Shown piece after piece: positions 18,857 through 27,589 of a stretch of DNA of 64,000 nt. This DNA comes from Streptomyces panaciradicis (GTDB lineage: Bacteria; Actinomycetota; Actinomycetes; Streptomycetales; Streptomycetaceae), in the NCBI RefSeq assembly GCF_023516615.1, contig NZ_JAMGBF010000015.1, positions 1 through 64,000 on the forward strand, given 5' to 3'. Each line of letters begins with the position of its first letter. Positions within the stretch are counted from its first letter, which is position 1. Position numbers and translations under genes: made by a program. The notes below the pieces were generated by a model. It was not told the DNA's origin. It did no database searches and was given only the letters and a program-made list of their open reading frames with translations.

Positions 18857-19870
18857 TCAGAACTCGAAGACGAGCCGGGCTTCGGCCCGTCCGCCGAGGA
18901 CCTCGTCGAAGGAGTCGTTGACCTGGTCCAGGCGCCGGGTCTCGGCGATGACCTGGGTGCGGCCGGCGGCGTGCAGGGCGAAGACCTCGGCCAGGTCCTG
19001 GCGCGTGCCCACTATCGAGCCTATGACGGAGATGCCGCCGAGGACGGTCTCGAAGATGGGCACCTTGATCGCGGCGTCGTCGGCGGGCAGCGCGACCATG
19101 ACCAGGCGTCCGCCGCGGTTGAGCGACCGGAACGCCTGCTCGAAGGCCGTGGGGGCCGCGGCGAGCACGACGGCGACGTCCGCGCCGCCGGCCTTCCTGA
19201 TCTCCTCGACGGGGTCGTGGGTGCGGGCGTTGACGATCTCGTCGGCGCCGAGCCGGTGGGCCAGGCCCAGCTTGTCGGGTTCCAGGTCGACGGCGGTGAC
19301 CAGGCCGCCGACGAGACGGGCGTACTGCAGGGCGAGGTGGCCGAGGCCGCCGATGCCGAAGACGGCGACCCGCTCGGCCGGGACCACGCGGGCGACCTTG
19401 ATCGCCTTGTACGTGGTGACGCCGGCGCAGGTCAGGGGCGCCGCGTCGAAGGAGCTGACCCCGTCGGGCACGCGGACGATACCGCTCGCGTCGGCGACGG
19501 CGTACTCGGCGTAGCAACCGTCGACGCTGTAGCCGGAGTTGACCTGGGACTCGCACAGGGTCTCCCAGCCGGAGACGCAGTAGCGGCAGGTGCCGCAGGA
19601 GGAGCCGAGCCACGGCACGGCGACCCGCTTGCCGACGAGGTCGGCGGGAACGCCCGCGCCGACGGCCGTGACGGGGCCGATGCCCTCGTGGCCGGGGACG
19701 AACGGCGGCCGGGGCTTGACCGGCCAGTCGCCGTGCGCCGCGTGGATGTCGGTGTGGCACAGGCCGGAGGCCTCCATCTTCACGAGTACCTGGCCGGGTC
19801 CGGGCTCGGGGACGGGCAGGTCCTGGATCTCCAGGGGCTTGCCGAAGTCGGTGACGACTGCTGCCTTCAT
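18857..19870 (-). CDS. adhA: Zinc-dependent alcohol dehydrogenase (AdhA/AdhP type)
   Basis: 337 aa medium-chain dehydrogenase. Catalytic zinc ligands lie in SGLCHTDIHAAHG and PGHEGIG; the structural zinc site is the four-cysteine run CGTCRYCVSGWETLC; the NAD-binding motif is GIGGLGHLALQYA. It should interconvert primary alcohols such as ethanol and aldehydes with NAD(H). The ATG follows GAGGAG and overlaps the DUF779 stop by 4 bp. With the aldehyde dehydrogenase it forms a two-step alcohol-aldehyde-acid module, and the downstream transhydrogenase can use the NADH. Confidence 0.93.
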   Translation of the reverse strand: MKAAVVTDFGKPLEIQDLPVPEPGPGQVLVKMEASGLCHTDIHAAHGDWPVKPRPPFVPGHEGIGPVTAVGAGVPADLVGKRVAVPWLGSSCGTCRYCVSGWETLCESQVNSGYSVDGCYAEYAVADASGIVRVPDGVSSFDAAPLTCAGVTTYKAIKVARVVPAERVAVFGIGGLGHLALQYARLVGGLVTAVDLEPDKLGLAHRLGADEIVNARTHDPVEEIRKAGGADVAVVLAAAPTAFEQAFRSLNRGGRLVMVALPADDAAIKVPIFETVLGGISVIGSIVGTRQDLAEVFALHAAGRTQVIAETRRLDQVNDSFDEVLGGRAEARLVFEF

Positions 19871-20250
19871 CGATCTGCTCCTCGACTGGTGCGGTTTCCG
19901 GGTGCCTCGACCCGGGTCACGAAGTGCAGCCCGTCCCCGGCTGCGAGGGAGAATCCGCCCGGTGTGCCCTCCTCGACGTCCAGGACGAGGAAGGGGCGGC
20001 CGAGCGCCTGGTACTGGTCGGCGTCCATGTGGAAGGTGCAGCCGTCGACGACGCCGACGAGCAGGTCACCGCCTCCCAGGGCGAACTCGCCGCCCTCGAA
20101 GCACATCGGGTCGCTGCCGTCGCAGCAGCCGCCCGACTGGACGAACATCACCGGCCCGCCGTGGGCGGCGCACAGGGCCGCGATCGCCCTGCGCGCCGCA
20201 CGCGTGGCGGTGACGCGCCCGGGGGTGCCCCTCTCCGCCTTCTCGGACAT
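19867..20250 (-). CDS. DUF779 family protein linked to aldehyde dehydrogenase
   Basis: 127 aa, rich in conserved DUF779 features: FVQSGGCCDGSDPMC, VVDGCTFHMD and a C-terminal SLAAGDGLHFVTR. The cysteines and histidine look like a metal or redox site. The family is nearly always next to aldehyde dehydrogenases in actinobacteria and proteobacteria; its biochemical role is not settled. Its ribosome site AGGAGGAG overlaps the stop of the aldehyde dehydrogenase gene 15 bp upstream. Confidence 0.88.
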   Translation of the reverse strand: MSEKAERGTPGRVTATRAARRAIAALCAAHGGPVMFVQSGGCCDGSDPMCFEGGEFALGGGDLLVGVVDGCTFHMDADQYQALGRPFLVLDVEEGTPGGFSLAAGDGLHFVTRVEAPGNRTSRGADR

Positions 20251-20265
20251 GTCGCCGTACTCCTC

Positions 20266-21786
20266 CTAGAACAGCCCGAGCGGCTTGTCGCTGTAGCTGA
20301 CCAGCAGGTTCTTGGTCTGGCTGTAGTGCTCGAGCATCATCTTGTGGGTCTCACGGCCGATGCCGGAGATCTTGTAGCCACCGAACGCGGCACCCGCGGG
20401 GTACTGGTGGTAGCAGTTCGTCCAGACGCGGCCGGCCTTGATCGCGCGGCCCATCCGGTAGGTGCGGGAGGTGTCGCGGCTCCACACGCCGGCGCCGAGG
20501 CCGTACAGCGTGTCGTTGGCGATCTCCAGCGCCTCGGCCTCGTCCTTGAAGGTGGTGACGGCGAGGACGGGTCCGAAGATCTCCTCCTGGAAGACGCGCA
20601 TCCTGTTGTGGCCCTTGAGGACGGTCGGCTCGAAGAAGTAGCCGTCCGCGAACTCGCCGCCGATTCCGGGCCGGTGGCCGCCGACCAGCAGTTCGGCGCC
20701 CTCCTTCAGGCCGATCTCGACGTACGACGCGATCTTGTCGATCTGCTGCCGGGAGACCTGGGGTCCCATCATGGTGTCGGTGTCGAGGGGGTCGCCCTGC
20801 TTGATGGCGCGGATGCGCTCCAGGCAGCGGCCCATGAACTCCTCGTAGATGTCCTCCTGGACGAGCGCACGGGAGGGGCAGGTGCAGACCTCGCCCTTAT
20901 TGAACGCGTACAGGACGAGTCCCTCGACGGCCTTGTCCAGGAAGTCGTCGTCGTGGGCGGCGACGTCGGCGAAGAAGATGTTCGGCGACTTGCCGCCGAG
21001 CTCCAGGGTGACGGGGATGATGTTCTCCGCCGCGTACTGCATGATCAGGCGGCCGGTGACGGTCTCGCCGGTGAAGGCGACCTTGGCGATCCGCCTGCTG
21101 GTCGCGAGGGCCTTGCCGATCTCGGCTCCGGGGCCGTTGACGACGTTGAGGACGCCCGCCGGCAGCAGGTCGCCGACGACCTCCATCAGCTTCAGGATCG
21201 ACCACGGGGTGGGCGAGGCCGGCTTGATGACGCTGGCGTTGCCGGCGGCGAGCGCCGGGGCGAGCTTCCACGCGGCCATCAGCAGCGGGAAGTTGAACGG
21301 GATGATCTGGCCGACCACGCCCAGCGGCTCGTGGAAGTGGTAGGCGATCAGGTTCTTGTCGATCTCGGTGATCTCGCTCTCCTCGGCGCGGATCGCGGCC
21401 GCGAAGTAGCGGAAGTGGTCGGCGGCGAGGGGGATGTCGGCGGCCAGCGTCTCGCGGACCGGCTTGCCGTTGTCCCAGCTCTCGGCGACCGCGAGTTCCT
21501 CGCGGTGGGCGTCGATGGCGTCGGCGACCTTGTTCAGCACCGCGGCGCGTTCGGCGGTGGAGGCCTCGCCCCACTTGTCCTTGGCGGCGTGGGCGGCGTC
21601 GAGGGCGAGTTCGATGTCGGCGGCCCCCGAACGCGGAATCTCACAGATGGGCTTGGCCGTGGCCGGGCACAGGTTGACCGCGTACTGATCCGTGGTCGGC
21701 GCCTGCCACTTGCCTCCGATGAAGTTCTCGTAGCGTGGCGCCACGTCGACCGGGCTGCCGGGCCTGCCCGGAGACTCGTACTTCAT
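20266..21786 (-). CDS. NAD(P)-dependent aldehyde dehydrogenase
   Basis: 506 aa, full-length ALDH superfamily, closest by motif to acetaldehyde dehydrogenases of the ExaC/AldA type. NAD-fold segment [11 protein letters not shown], catalytic glutamate in LELGGKSPN, and the active-site cysteine region [11 protein letters not shown]. It oxidises acetaldehyde or related aldehydes to acids. AAAGGGGA precedes the ATG at 21784-21786. The GAF-domain regulator gene ends 44 bp upstream on the same strand. The operon continues DUF779-adh-pntAa-pntAb-pntB. Confidence 0.93.
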   Translation of the reverse strand: MKYESPGRPGSPVDVAPRYENFIGGKWQAPTTDQYAVNLCPATAKPICEIPRSGAADIELALDAAHAAKDKWGEASTAERAAVLNKVADAIDAHREELAVAESWDNGKPVRETLAADIPLAADHFRYFAAAIRAEESEITEIDKNLIAYHFHEPLGVVGQIIPFNFPLLMAAWKLAPALAAGNASVIKPASPTPWSILKLMEVVGDLLPAGVLNVVNGPGAEIGKALATSRRIAKVAFTGETVTGRLIMQYAAENIIPVTLELGGKSPNIFFADVAAHDDDFLDKAVEGLVLYAFNKGEVCTCPSRALVQEDIYEEFMGRCLERIRAIKQGDPLDTDTMMGPQVSRQQIDKIASYVEIGLKEGAELLVGGHRPGIGGEFADGYFFEPTVLKGHNRMRVFQEEIFGPVLAVTTFKDEAEALEIANDTLYGLGAGVWSRDTSRTYRMGRAIKAGRVWTNCYHQYPAGAAFGGYKISGIGRETHKMMLEHYSQTKNLLVSYSDKPLGLF

Positions 21787-21830
21787 GACCGTCCCCTTTC
21801 GATGACGACGATCCGCTGATGCTCCACACG

Positions 21831-23111
21831 CTAGGAACGGGAACGCTGCAATACCGCTGCATGCCGCCTGACCTGCGGGACCACCCCGCTCTCCAGGCCG
21901 AGGGCGCGGGCCCTGGCGGCCGCCGCCGCACGCTGCGGGGAGCCGCCCGGCAGGGTGTGGGCGAGCGCCGACCAGGCGGGTGCGTCGTCGCCGCCCCAGC
22001 CGGCGTCGACCCAGCGGCGCAGCAGTCCGGAATCCCCGCTGACCAGGACGGCGCCGCGCAACTGCTGCTCCAGGCAACGGCGTTGCTCCACGATCACCGG
22101 GGCGTCGGAGCGGGGCAGCAGCGGGCCGGGGTAACGGGCGAGGGCCTCGGCGACCCGGCCCTCGGCGAGGAGTTCCGCCACGTCGCCGAAGTCGGTGCGC
22201 ACGGGCCGCAGCAGGGCGTAGGGCCGTGAGCCGAGCAGTTCGGGTCCCAGCACGGCGCGCAGCCGCGTCAGTTCGGCCCGCAGGGTGGAGGCGGGCACCT
22301 CCCGGTCGGACAGGTCCACCGCGAGCCGTTCTCCGGTCACGCCGTGGCCGGCGAGGGCGAGCGCGAGGACGATCTCGCTGTGCCGGGGGCTGAGCCGGCG
22401 TCTGCGTCCGGCGTCCTCCAGCAGGACAGTGTCCCGGCCCAGCGCGTACAGGCTCAGCGCGTCCCCGTGGGGCGTTCGTACGCAGGCGAGTTCGGCCTCG
22501 GCGGCCAGCGCGGCGGCCCGCACCGCCGCGAGGGCCGGCGGGGTGGCGATGGTCGGCCCGCCGGACAGGTCGACGACCCCCACGACGCGGCCGGTGCGCG
22601 GGTCGCGGACGGGCGCGGCGGCGCAGGACCAGCCGTGCACGGCGGCGCTGTAGTGCTCCCCCGTCACGATCTGCACGGCACACCCCAACTGCAGTGCCGT
22701 TCCCGGTGCGTTGGTGCCGGCCTGCCGTTCGGACCAGGCGGCGCCCTCGGCGAAGTGCATGCGTTCGGCGCGCCCGACGGCCTTGGTGTCCCCCTCGACC
22801 CACAGCAGGGTTCCGTCGGCGTCGCCGACGGCGAACACGTGCCCGTCGTCGGCGGCCCCGGTGCCCAGCACCTCGCGGAGCATGGGCAGCGCGGCGGCGA
22901 GCGGGTGGGCGGTGCGGTAGGCGCGCAGTTCCTCCGCGGTCCTCAGCAGCGGCGGCAGCCGGCTGCCGTCGGGCCGTACCGTGCTCCGCGCGCAGCGCCG
23001 CCAGGATTCGGCCACCAGACGGCGGGTTCCCGGTGCCGTGCCGGGGGAGGTGACGAACCGCTCGTGCGCGGTGCGCGACGCGGAGAGCGAGGCGGCGGTG
23101 GAAGCGTCCAT
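21831..23111 (-). CDS. GAF-domain transcriptional regulator (AcoR-like without AAA+ domain)
   Basis: 426 aa from ATG 23109-23111 behind GGGAGGTG. The N-terminal half matches the sensor part of AcoR/DhaR-type regulators: [11 protein letters not shown] near residue 35, then a GAF domain near 85-210 with [10 protein letters not shown] and [14 protein letters not shown]. The sigma-54 AAA+ domain is absent; instead a winged-helix-like segment ([19 protein letters not shown]) follows, near residue 270. It probably controls the downstream aldehyde/alcohol dehydrogenase operon in response to an aldehyde or alcohol. A 9/10 box lies 69 bp upstream. Confidence 0.82.
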   Translation of the reverse strand: MDASTAASLSASRTAHERFVTSPGTAPGTRRLVAESWRRCARSTVRPDGSRLPPLLRTAEELRAYRTAHPLAAALPMLREVLGTGAADDGHVFAVGDADGTLLWVEGDTKAVGRAERMHFAEGAAWSERQAGTNAPGTALQLGCAVQIVTGEHYSAAVHGWSCAAAPVRDPRTGRVVGVVDLSGGPTIATPPALAAVRAAALAAEAELACVRTPHGDALSLYALGRDTVLLEDAGRRRRLSPRHSEIVLALALAGHGVTGERLAVDLSDREVPASTLRAELTRLRAVLGPELLGSRPYALLRPVRTDFGDVAELLAEGRVAEALARYPGPLLPRSDAPVIVEQRRCLEQQLRGAVLVSGDSGLLRRWVDAGWGGDDAPAWSALAHTLPGGSPQRAAAAARARALGLESGVVPQVRRHAAVLQRSRS

Positions 23112-23547
23112 GGCACCTCCCGCATGGCTTCCTCCCGGTCGGGTCACCCCAGCCTCCGGCTCGCGCCGCGCGGCCTGCAGAGGCCGAAGGGCCCCGGGAC
23201 AGGGCCGCTCGGGCCCCGTCCGGGCACCGGGTGCCGCGACGGGGCTGTCCCTTCGCGTTCCGCCTCTCAGCCTGGCCCGGTGCCGGGGCCACGGGCAGGG
23301 GCCACCCGGTCATGCGGGGCGGCCGCTGGACCCCATTCACGCCGTGTGCCGCCGAGTTGCGCCGTCCACGCGACCGCCACCGACCCCGCGGTGCGGCGGC
23401 ACAACGACCGGTGCTGCCCGCTGCGGGCTCCGGTCGGCCGTTGTTTACTGGCTATGAGCGGTGACCGGCGCGGCGCCCGCTGCCGGGCCGGTCCGACGAT
23501 GGCGGTTGCCCGTGGCCATCGGCCTCCTCGCACACGTGGCGGTGACG
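23112..23547. other. Divergent intergenic region
   Basis: 436 bp between the GAF regulator and a stress protein gene. It holds one OsdR/DevR-type box near the regulator. The stress protein reading frame is open back to GTG 23461, so part may be coding if the annotated start is wrong. Confidence 0.5.
23181..23194. promoter_or_regulatory. OsdR/DevR-type box upstream of GAF regulator
   Basis: AGGCCGAAGGGCCC (9/10), 69 bp before the regulator start. It could drive the whole aldehyde-alcohol-transhydrogenase operon by read-through. Confidence 0.5.
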
Positions 23548-24432
23548 ATGACGCAGCTTGAGGAACGAAACCCGATCGTGGTCGGCGTGGACCCGGACCC
23601 GGGCAACCGTACGGCGCTGGCCTGGGCCGCCGACGAGGCGGACCGGCGGGACCTGCCGCTGCTGCTGGTCCTCGCCCAGGGGACGGCGACCCCCGGGTAC
23701 CGGCCGACGGGCGGGCGGCCGACCTGGGAGGAGTGGAGCGCGGCGCTGCACGCGTCGGGGGACCGCGCGCTCGGCGAGGCGGTGTCCTTCGTCGAGTCCC
23801 GGTGTCCGCGGGTCCGGGTGTCCGGGCTGCTGGCGGAGGGACACCCGGCCTGGGTGCTGCGGGAGCAGGCGCAGAAGGCCACGGAGGTGGTGCTGGGTTC
23901 CTGGCACCTGAGCGCCGTACGGGAGCTGTTCACCTCGGCCGCCGTCGCCCTGCCGGTGGTGGCCCACGCCCCCTGCCCGGTGGTGGTCGTCCCCGAGCCG
24001 GAGCACCTCACCCGGCAGCCGCCGTACTTCGTGGTCGGGGTGGACGCCGGCCCGCACTCCGCTGCGGCCGTCGACTTCGCCTTCGAGGAAGCCGCGCTGC
24101 GCGGCGCGGCCCTGCGGGCCCTGTACGTGTGGCACACGCCGGTCCTCGGCCTCCTGGACGAGAACGCGGCCGTCCAGGAGTGCCGCCGGTCGCTGTCGGA
24201 GGCGGTGGCCGGGCCTTCCGCCGCCCATCCGGAGGTCGAACTGCACCACGAGGTCGTGCGCGGTCACCCGGTGGAAGCCCTCACCACGGCGTCGGAACAC
24301 GCCCTCGGCCTGGTCGTGGGCACCCGCGGACACGGTGGCTTCACCGGCATGCTGCTGGGCTCCGTGAGCCAGGGCGTGCTGCATCATGCGCGCTGCCCGG
24401 TGATCACCGTCCCGCACGCGCACGACCGGTAG
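23548..24432 (+). CDS. Tandem-domain universal stress protein
   Basis: 294 aa from ATG 23548 (MTQLEERNPIVVGVD). Two UspA domains; the second has a textbook ATP loop GTRGHGGFTGMLLGSVS, whereas the first has GSWHLSAVRELFTSAAV, which has lost the glycines, so probably only domain 2 binds nucleotide. The start is uncertain: GTG 23461 is open in frame but the extra 29 residues look unlike the family and no ribosome site precedes either well. Converges on the PAP2 gene with a 13-bp gap. No strong box directly upstream, unlike the other three Usp genes. Confidence 0.85.
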   Translation: MTQLEERNPIVVGVDPDPGNRTALAWAADEADRRDLPLLLVLAQGTATPGYRPTGGRPTWEEWSAALHASGDRALGEAVSFVESRCPRVRVSGLLAEGHPAWVLREQAQKATEVVLGSWHLSAVRELFTSAAVALPVVAHAPCPVVVVPEPEHLTRQPPYFVVGVDAGPHSAAAVDFAFEEAALRGAALRALYVWHTPVLGLLDENAAVQECRRSLSEAVAGPSAAHPEVELHHEVVRGHPVEALTTASEHALGLVVGTRGHGGFTGMLLGSVSQGVLHHARCPVITVPHAHDR

Positions 24433-24445
24433 CGCCGCGAGCCGC

Positions 24446-25294
24446 TCAGTGGCCGCCGACGGCGAGTTCGTAGTCGCCGATCAGGTCGCCCAGCAGGGTG
24501 CCCGCGAGGAGGTCGGTGGTGACGTGGCCGGCCATGTACAGGCGGGAGTAGAGGACCTCGGCGCGCATCCACTCGTAGTCGGCGGCGCGGTGCGGACTGA
24601 GCGCGCTGAGGAGGGTGACGGCGGCGGCGGAACGGGCGGCGTGGCGGGAGGGATAGGAGTAGGGGCCCTTGGCGCCGGGCTTGACGTGCTTGTCCGGGCG
24701 CAGGGTCGGGTCCAAGACGAAGGGGGCCGGCTGTGCGTCCTGGGCCGCCAGCCGGTCGCCGATCGTCTTGGCCAGCTTCAGCGCGGACTTGAGTTCCGCC
24801 TTCTCGGCCGCGCCCTGCCGGGCGGGGACCAGCTCGCGCTGGTCGTGCAGGTACAGCTTCCAGATGTCCTTCTTGCCGTAGAGCTCCAGCCAGGACGCCG
24901 CCTTCTCCCCGGCCGCGGTGCGGGTCCGGGCGAGTGCCTGCACCTGGTGGAGTTCGGCGGTGCGCCGCTCGGCCGACGGCGGTGCCGGGACCTGGCGGGC
25001 CGCCCAGGCGGCGAACGCCGCGTCGTCGCGGGCGCGGCCGTGCGCGGCCTTCCACCGGGCGAAGAGGGCGTCGGCCTTCTTGCGCTGCTCCCCCGCCTGC
25101 TTGCCGATCGTGGCGATCCGGGCGTCGGGGAAGAGGGTGGGCGGCGGGTTCTGCTTGATCAGCGCCGTGGCTCCGGGCTTCTTCTTCACGGGCGTGGAGG
25201 CGGCGGCCGGGTGCAGCAGGCCGAAGGCGGCCGCGGCGACCGCGAGCAGCGCGATCACGGCGTAGGGCCACGTGAGGCGACGCGGGGTGTTCAT
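24446..25294 (-). CDS. Secreted or anchored PAP2-type acid phosphatase
   Basis: 282 aa. A signal sequence or anchor covers residues 1-33 (hydrophobic VIALLAVAAAAFGLL, then AAAS). The C-terminal half has PAP2/class A phosphatase features: YPSRH in place of the usual PSGH, and SRLYMAGHVTTD matching SR-x5-H-x3-D. It should hydrolyse phosphate esters or pyrophosphates outside the membrane. It overlaps the VTC-domain polymerase gene by 4 bp, so phosphatase and polyphosphate polymerase are co-translated; it may recycle products of polyphosphate metabolism. Confidence 0.85.
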   Translation of the reverse strand: MNTPRRLTWPYAVIALLAVAAAAFGLLHPAAASTPVKKKPGATALIKQNPPPTLFPDARIATIGKQAGEQRKKADALFARWKAAHGRARDDAAFAAWAARQVPAPPSAERRTAELHQVQALARTRTAAGEKAASWLELYGKKDIWKLYLHDQRELVPARQGAAEKAELKSALKLAKTIGDRLAAQDAQPAPFVLDPTLRPDKHVKPGAKGPYSYPSRHAARSAAAVTLLSALSPHRAADYEWMRAEVLYSRLYMAGHVTTDLLAGTLLGDLIGDYELAVGGH

Positions 25295-26109
25295 GCGGCG
25301 GGGGTCCTTTCGAGGAGCGGTGCGGTGCTCGTCCCCGCCGTGAAGTGGGTGCGGGCGAGGCGGCGTACGTCGTTGTCGGGCAGGCCGGGAGTGAGCAGGG
25401 AGCGGCCGACGACGTACTTGCTCAGCGAGACGGGCCGGCCGCCCAGGCGCAGCAGCAGCCGGTCGGCCGGGGCGGGCCGGGCACCGCCCTTGGTCTCGAC
25501 GAGCACGCGGCCGGGGTCGAGGGCGGCGGTGCGGTCGCCGTACCGGAAGGTGAGGGCGCCGTCGAGGGTCACGCGGGTGCCGTGGACGAGGTCGGCGAGG
25601 GCGGCGCGGACGTAGCGCACCTCCGCGGCCGGAACCAGTTGTCCGGCGCCGACCGGGATCGAGGCACCGCTCAGGGTCTCGTCGACGAACTCGGCGGCGC
25701 GGGCACGGAGTTCGCCGTGCTCGCCGGCCGGGATCCGCAGGGCGTGCTTGACCGTGGCGCCGCGGCCGTCCTTGGTCTTGACCTCCACCCGGCACAGTCC
25801 GTCCTCCGCGTACAGGCGGGTGCGGACCTTCCAGCGCCGGCGCCGCCCCTGGACGTGGGCGTGCCAGGCGGCCAGCCGGGGGGTGTCGAAGTAGGCGCTG
25901 ACGTAGCTCGTCGTGCGGCGCCCCGCCAGGTCGAGGACGTGATGGCTGTCGGCGAGCAGGCGGACGAAGGTCTGAGCCAGGTCGACCGGCACCAGGTACT
26001 TGCGGTCGGTGCGGTGCTGCAGGGCCGCCGCCGCGTCGACCTCGGCGAGGGTCGCGCCGCGCAGGGCGGGCAGCCCCAGCCCGGCCGCGAAGGAGGACGC
26101 GGAGGTCAT
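25291..26109 (-). CDS. VTC-domain polyphosphate polymerase
   Basis: 272 aa, one VTC tunnel domain. The basic and acidic tunnel residues are visible in order: RTDRKYLV near 33, SAYFDTP, RWKVRTRLY, CRVEVKTKDGRG and, near the C-terminus, LVETKGG and SKYVVGR. By homology with yeast Vtc4 it makes inorganic polyphosphate from ATP. The adjacent DUF4956 membrane gene is the standard bacterial partner. It overlaps both neighbours by 4 bp (ATGA). Strong call on domain; enzyme activity is inferred. Confidence 0.88.
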   Translation of the reverse strand: MTSASSFAAGLGLPALRGATLAEVDAAAALQHRTDRKYLVPVDLAQTFVRLLADSHHVLDLAGRRTTSYVSAYFDTPRLAAWHAHVQGRRRRWKVRTRLYAEDGLCRVEVKTKDGRGATVKHALRIPAGEHGELRARAAEFVDETLSGASIPVGAGQLVPAAEVRYVRAALADLVHGTRVTLDGALTFRYGDRTAALDPGRVLVETKGGARPAPADRLLLRLGGRPVSLSKYVVGRSLLTPGLPDNDVRRLARTHFTAGTSTAPLLERTPAA

Positions 26110-26765
26110 GACGCCGTCACCTGCTCGCGCGGTCCGGCGTCCGCGGCGGCCGGGAGGTCGTGCGGTCCGACGGGGAAGTGGGCCAGGACCCGGGTCGTCT
26201 CGCGTACGTAGTCGACCTCCTCGACGAGGACGGACAGCGGGGCCCGTCCGAGGCGCAGCGCCACGTCCTGCGCGACCAGGGCCGACTCGGGGTGGATCCG
26301 GTCCAGGGTGATCCTGACCTGCGTCGTCGGCGGCTCGTACCTCCTGGGGTCGTCGACCACCAGGACGGCGACCAGGACCACGGCGACCAGGGCGACGACG
26401 AGCCAGGACTGCCGATGCGGCAGTCCGGCGCACAGGGCGACGACCAGGCTGACGAAGGTGTAGGCGACGTCGCGCAGGGTGAACGCCGCGCTGCGCAGCC
26501 GCACCAGGGAGAGGATGCCGAACAGTCCGAAGCCGACTCCGGCCGGGAACTTCCCGGCGCTGATGGTGCTCATCGCGGCGAACAGGCCGACGTTCAGCGC
26601 GGCCAGGACCAGCGGCATGGCCGGCGCGCTGGGGCGGCGGCGATGCAGCAGGCCGACCAGGATCAGCAGGGCGACGACGTCGAGGCCGCCGCGGGCCAGC
26701 AGGTCCGCGGGGGCGATGTGGCCGGTGATGCCCTTGGCGGAGAGCACCGTGACCGCTGTGTGCAT
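26106..26765 (-). CDS. DUF4956 membrane protein
   Basis: 219 aa with about four or five transmembrane helices in the first 140 residues and a soluble C-terminal domain. The family regularly pairs with VTC-domain polymerases and may form the membrane channel or anchor for polyphosphate synthesis; function unproven. First gene of the DUF4956-VTC-PAP2 operon. Upstream are 11-bp-spaced CATGAA repeats shared with the divergent two-component system. Confidence 0.85.
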   Translation of the reverse strand: MHTAVTVLSAKGITGHIAPADLLARGGLDVVALLILVGLLHRRRPSAPAMPLVLAALNVGLFAAMSTISAGKFPAGVGFGLFGILSLVRLRSAAFTLRDVAYTFVSLVVALCAGLPHRQSWLVVALVAVVLVAVLVVDDPRRYEPPTTQVRITLDRIHPESALVAQDVALRLGRAPLSVLVEEVDYVRETTRVLAHFPVGPHDLPAAADAGPREQVTAS

Positions 26766-26851
26766 GACTGTCCCTTCCGTCACGGCACGTCGGACGGCGG
26801 ACCGGTCGCGGCCCGCGGGGCACCGCGACGTGAAGGAAGGTAGGGATGTCA

Positions 26852-26868
26852 CATGAACAGACCATGAA
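26852..26868. promoter_or_regulatory. 11-bp direct repeats (PHO-box-like) between polyphosphate operon and two-component genes
   Basis: CATGAA occurs at 26852-26857 and again at 26863-26868, exactly 11 bp apart. Read on the minus strand the units are TTCATGG and TTCATGT, resembling the direct-repeat units bound by PhoP in Streptomyces. They lie 49 bp before the response regulator and 86 bp before DUF4956. Either PhoP or the adjacent OmpR-class regulator could bind. Confidence 0.5.
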
Positions 26869-26917
26869 GGCTTCCCGACGTGCCTGACCGGGGACGGGGC
26901 CGATTAGCCTGGCCGTC

Positions 26918-27589
26918 ATGCACTGCCTGGTCGTCGACGACGAACGCCGCCTCACGGACCTGGTCGTCCGCTACCTCACCGAGTCCGGTCACACCGCCGA
27001 GGGCCGCTACGACGGCCCGTCCGGGCTGGCCGCAGCCCGCGACCCGCGAGTGGACGCCGTGGTGCTGGACGTGATGCTGCCGGGCACGGACGGGGTCCAG
27101 GTGTGCCGGAGCCTGCGCGAGGAGGGCGTCGAGGTGCCGGTGATCCTGCTGACCGCGCGCGGCGCGATCGACGAACGGGTGGCCGGACTGGACGCGGGCG
27201 CCGACGACTACCTGGTCAAGCCGTTCGCCATGGAGGAGCTGCTGGCCCGGCTGCGGGCCGTCTCCCGGCGCCGTCCGGACTGCTCCGGCCGCCTGCGCGT
27301 CGGTGACCTCGTCCTCGACACCGAGCAGCAGCGCGCCTGGCGAGCGGACAGCGAACTCGACCTGTCCCGCAGGGAGTTCGACGTCCTGAGAGTGCTGATG
27401 GAGAACGCCGGCCGGGTGGTGACCCGGCTGCGGCTGCTCGAGGAGGTGTGGGACGGCGAGACCGACCTGCGCAGCAACGCCATCGACGTGCACGTCTCCA
27501 AGGTGCGCGCGAAGGTCGACCGGGCCTTCGGCCGTATGACGATCACGACGCTGCGCGGGCGCGGCTACCGCCTGGAGACCGCGCCGTGA
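26918..27589 (+). CDS. OmpR/PhoB-family response regulator
   Basis: 223 aa. Receiver domain with acidic pair Asp7-Asp8, phospho-acceptor Asp51 (LDVMLPG), Thr in LLTARG and Lys in LVKPF; winged-helix output domain from about residue 128 (LDLSRREFDVLRVLMEN, IDVHVSKVRAKVD, TTLRGRGYRLE). It is coupled to the histidine kinase by a GTGA overlap. It is divergent from the polyphosphate operon and may regulate it; the signal is unknown. Confidence 0.94.
   Translation: MHCLVVDDERRLTDLVVRYLTESGHTAEGRYDGPSGLAAARDPRVDAVVLDVMLPGTDGVQVCRSLREEGVEVPVILLTARGAIDERVAGLDAGADDYLVKPFAMEELLARLRAVSRRRPDCSGRLRVGDLVLDTEQQRAWRADSELDLSRREFDVLRVLMENAGRVVTRLRLLEEVWDGETDLRSNAIDVHVSKVRAKVDRAFGRMTITTLRGRGYRLETAP

Noticed and set aside
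23461..23547. N-terminal extension of the universal stress protein
   Set aside because: Extra residues do not match the family, and the Usp fold begins just after ATG 23548.
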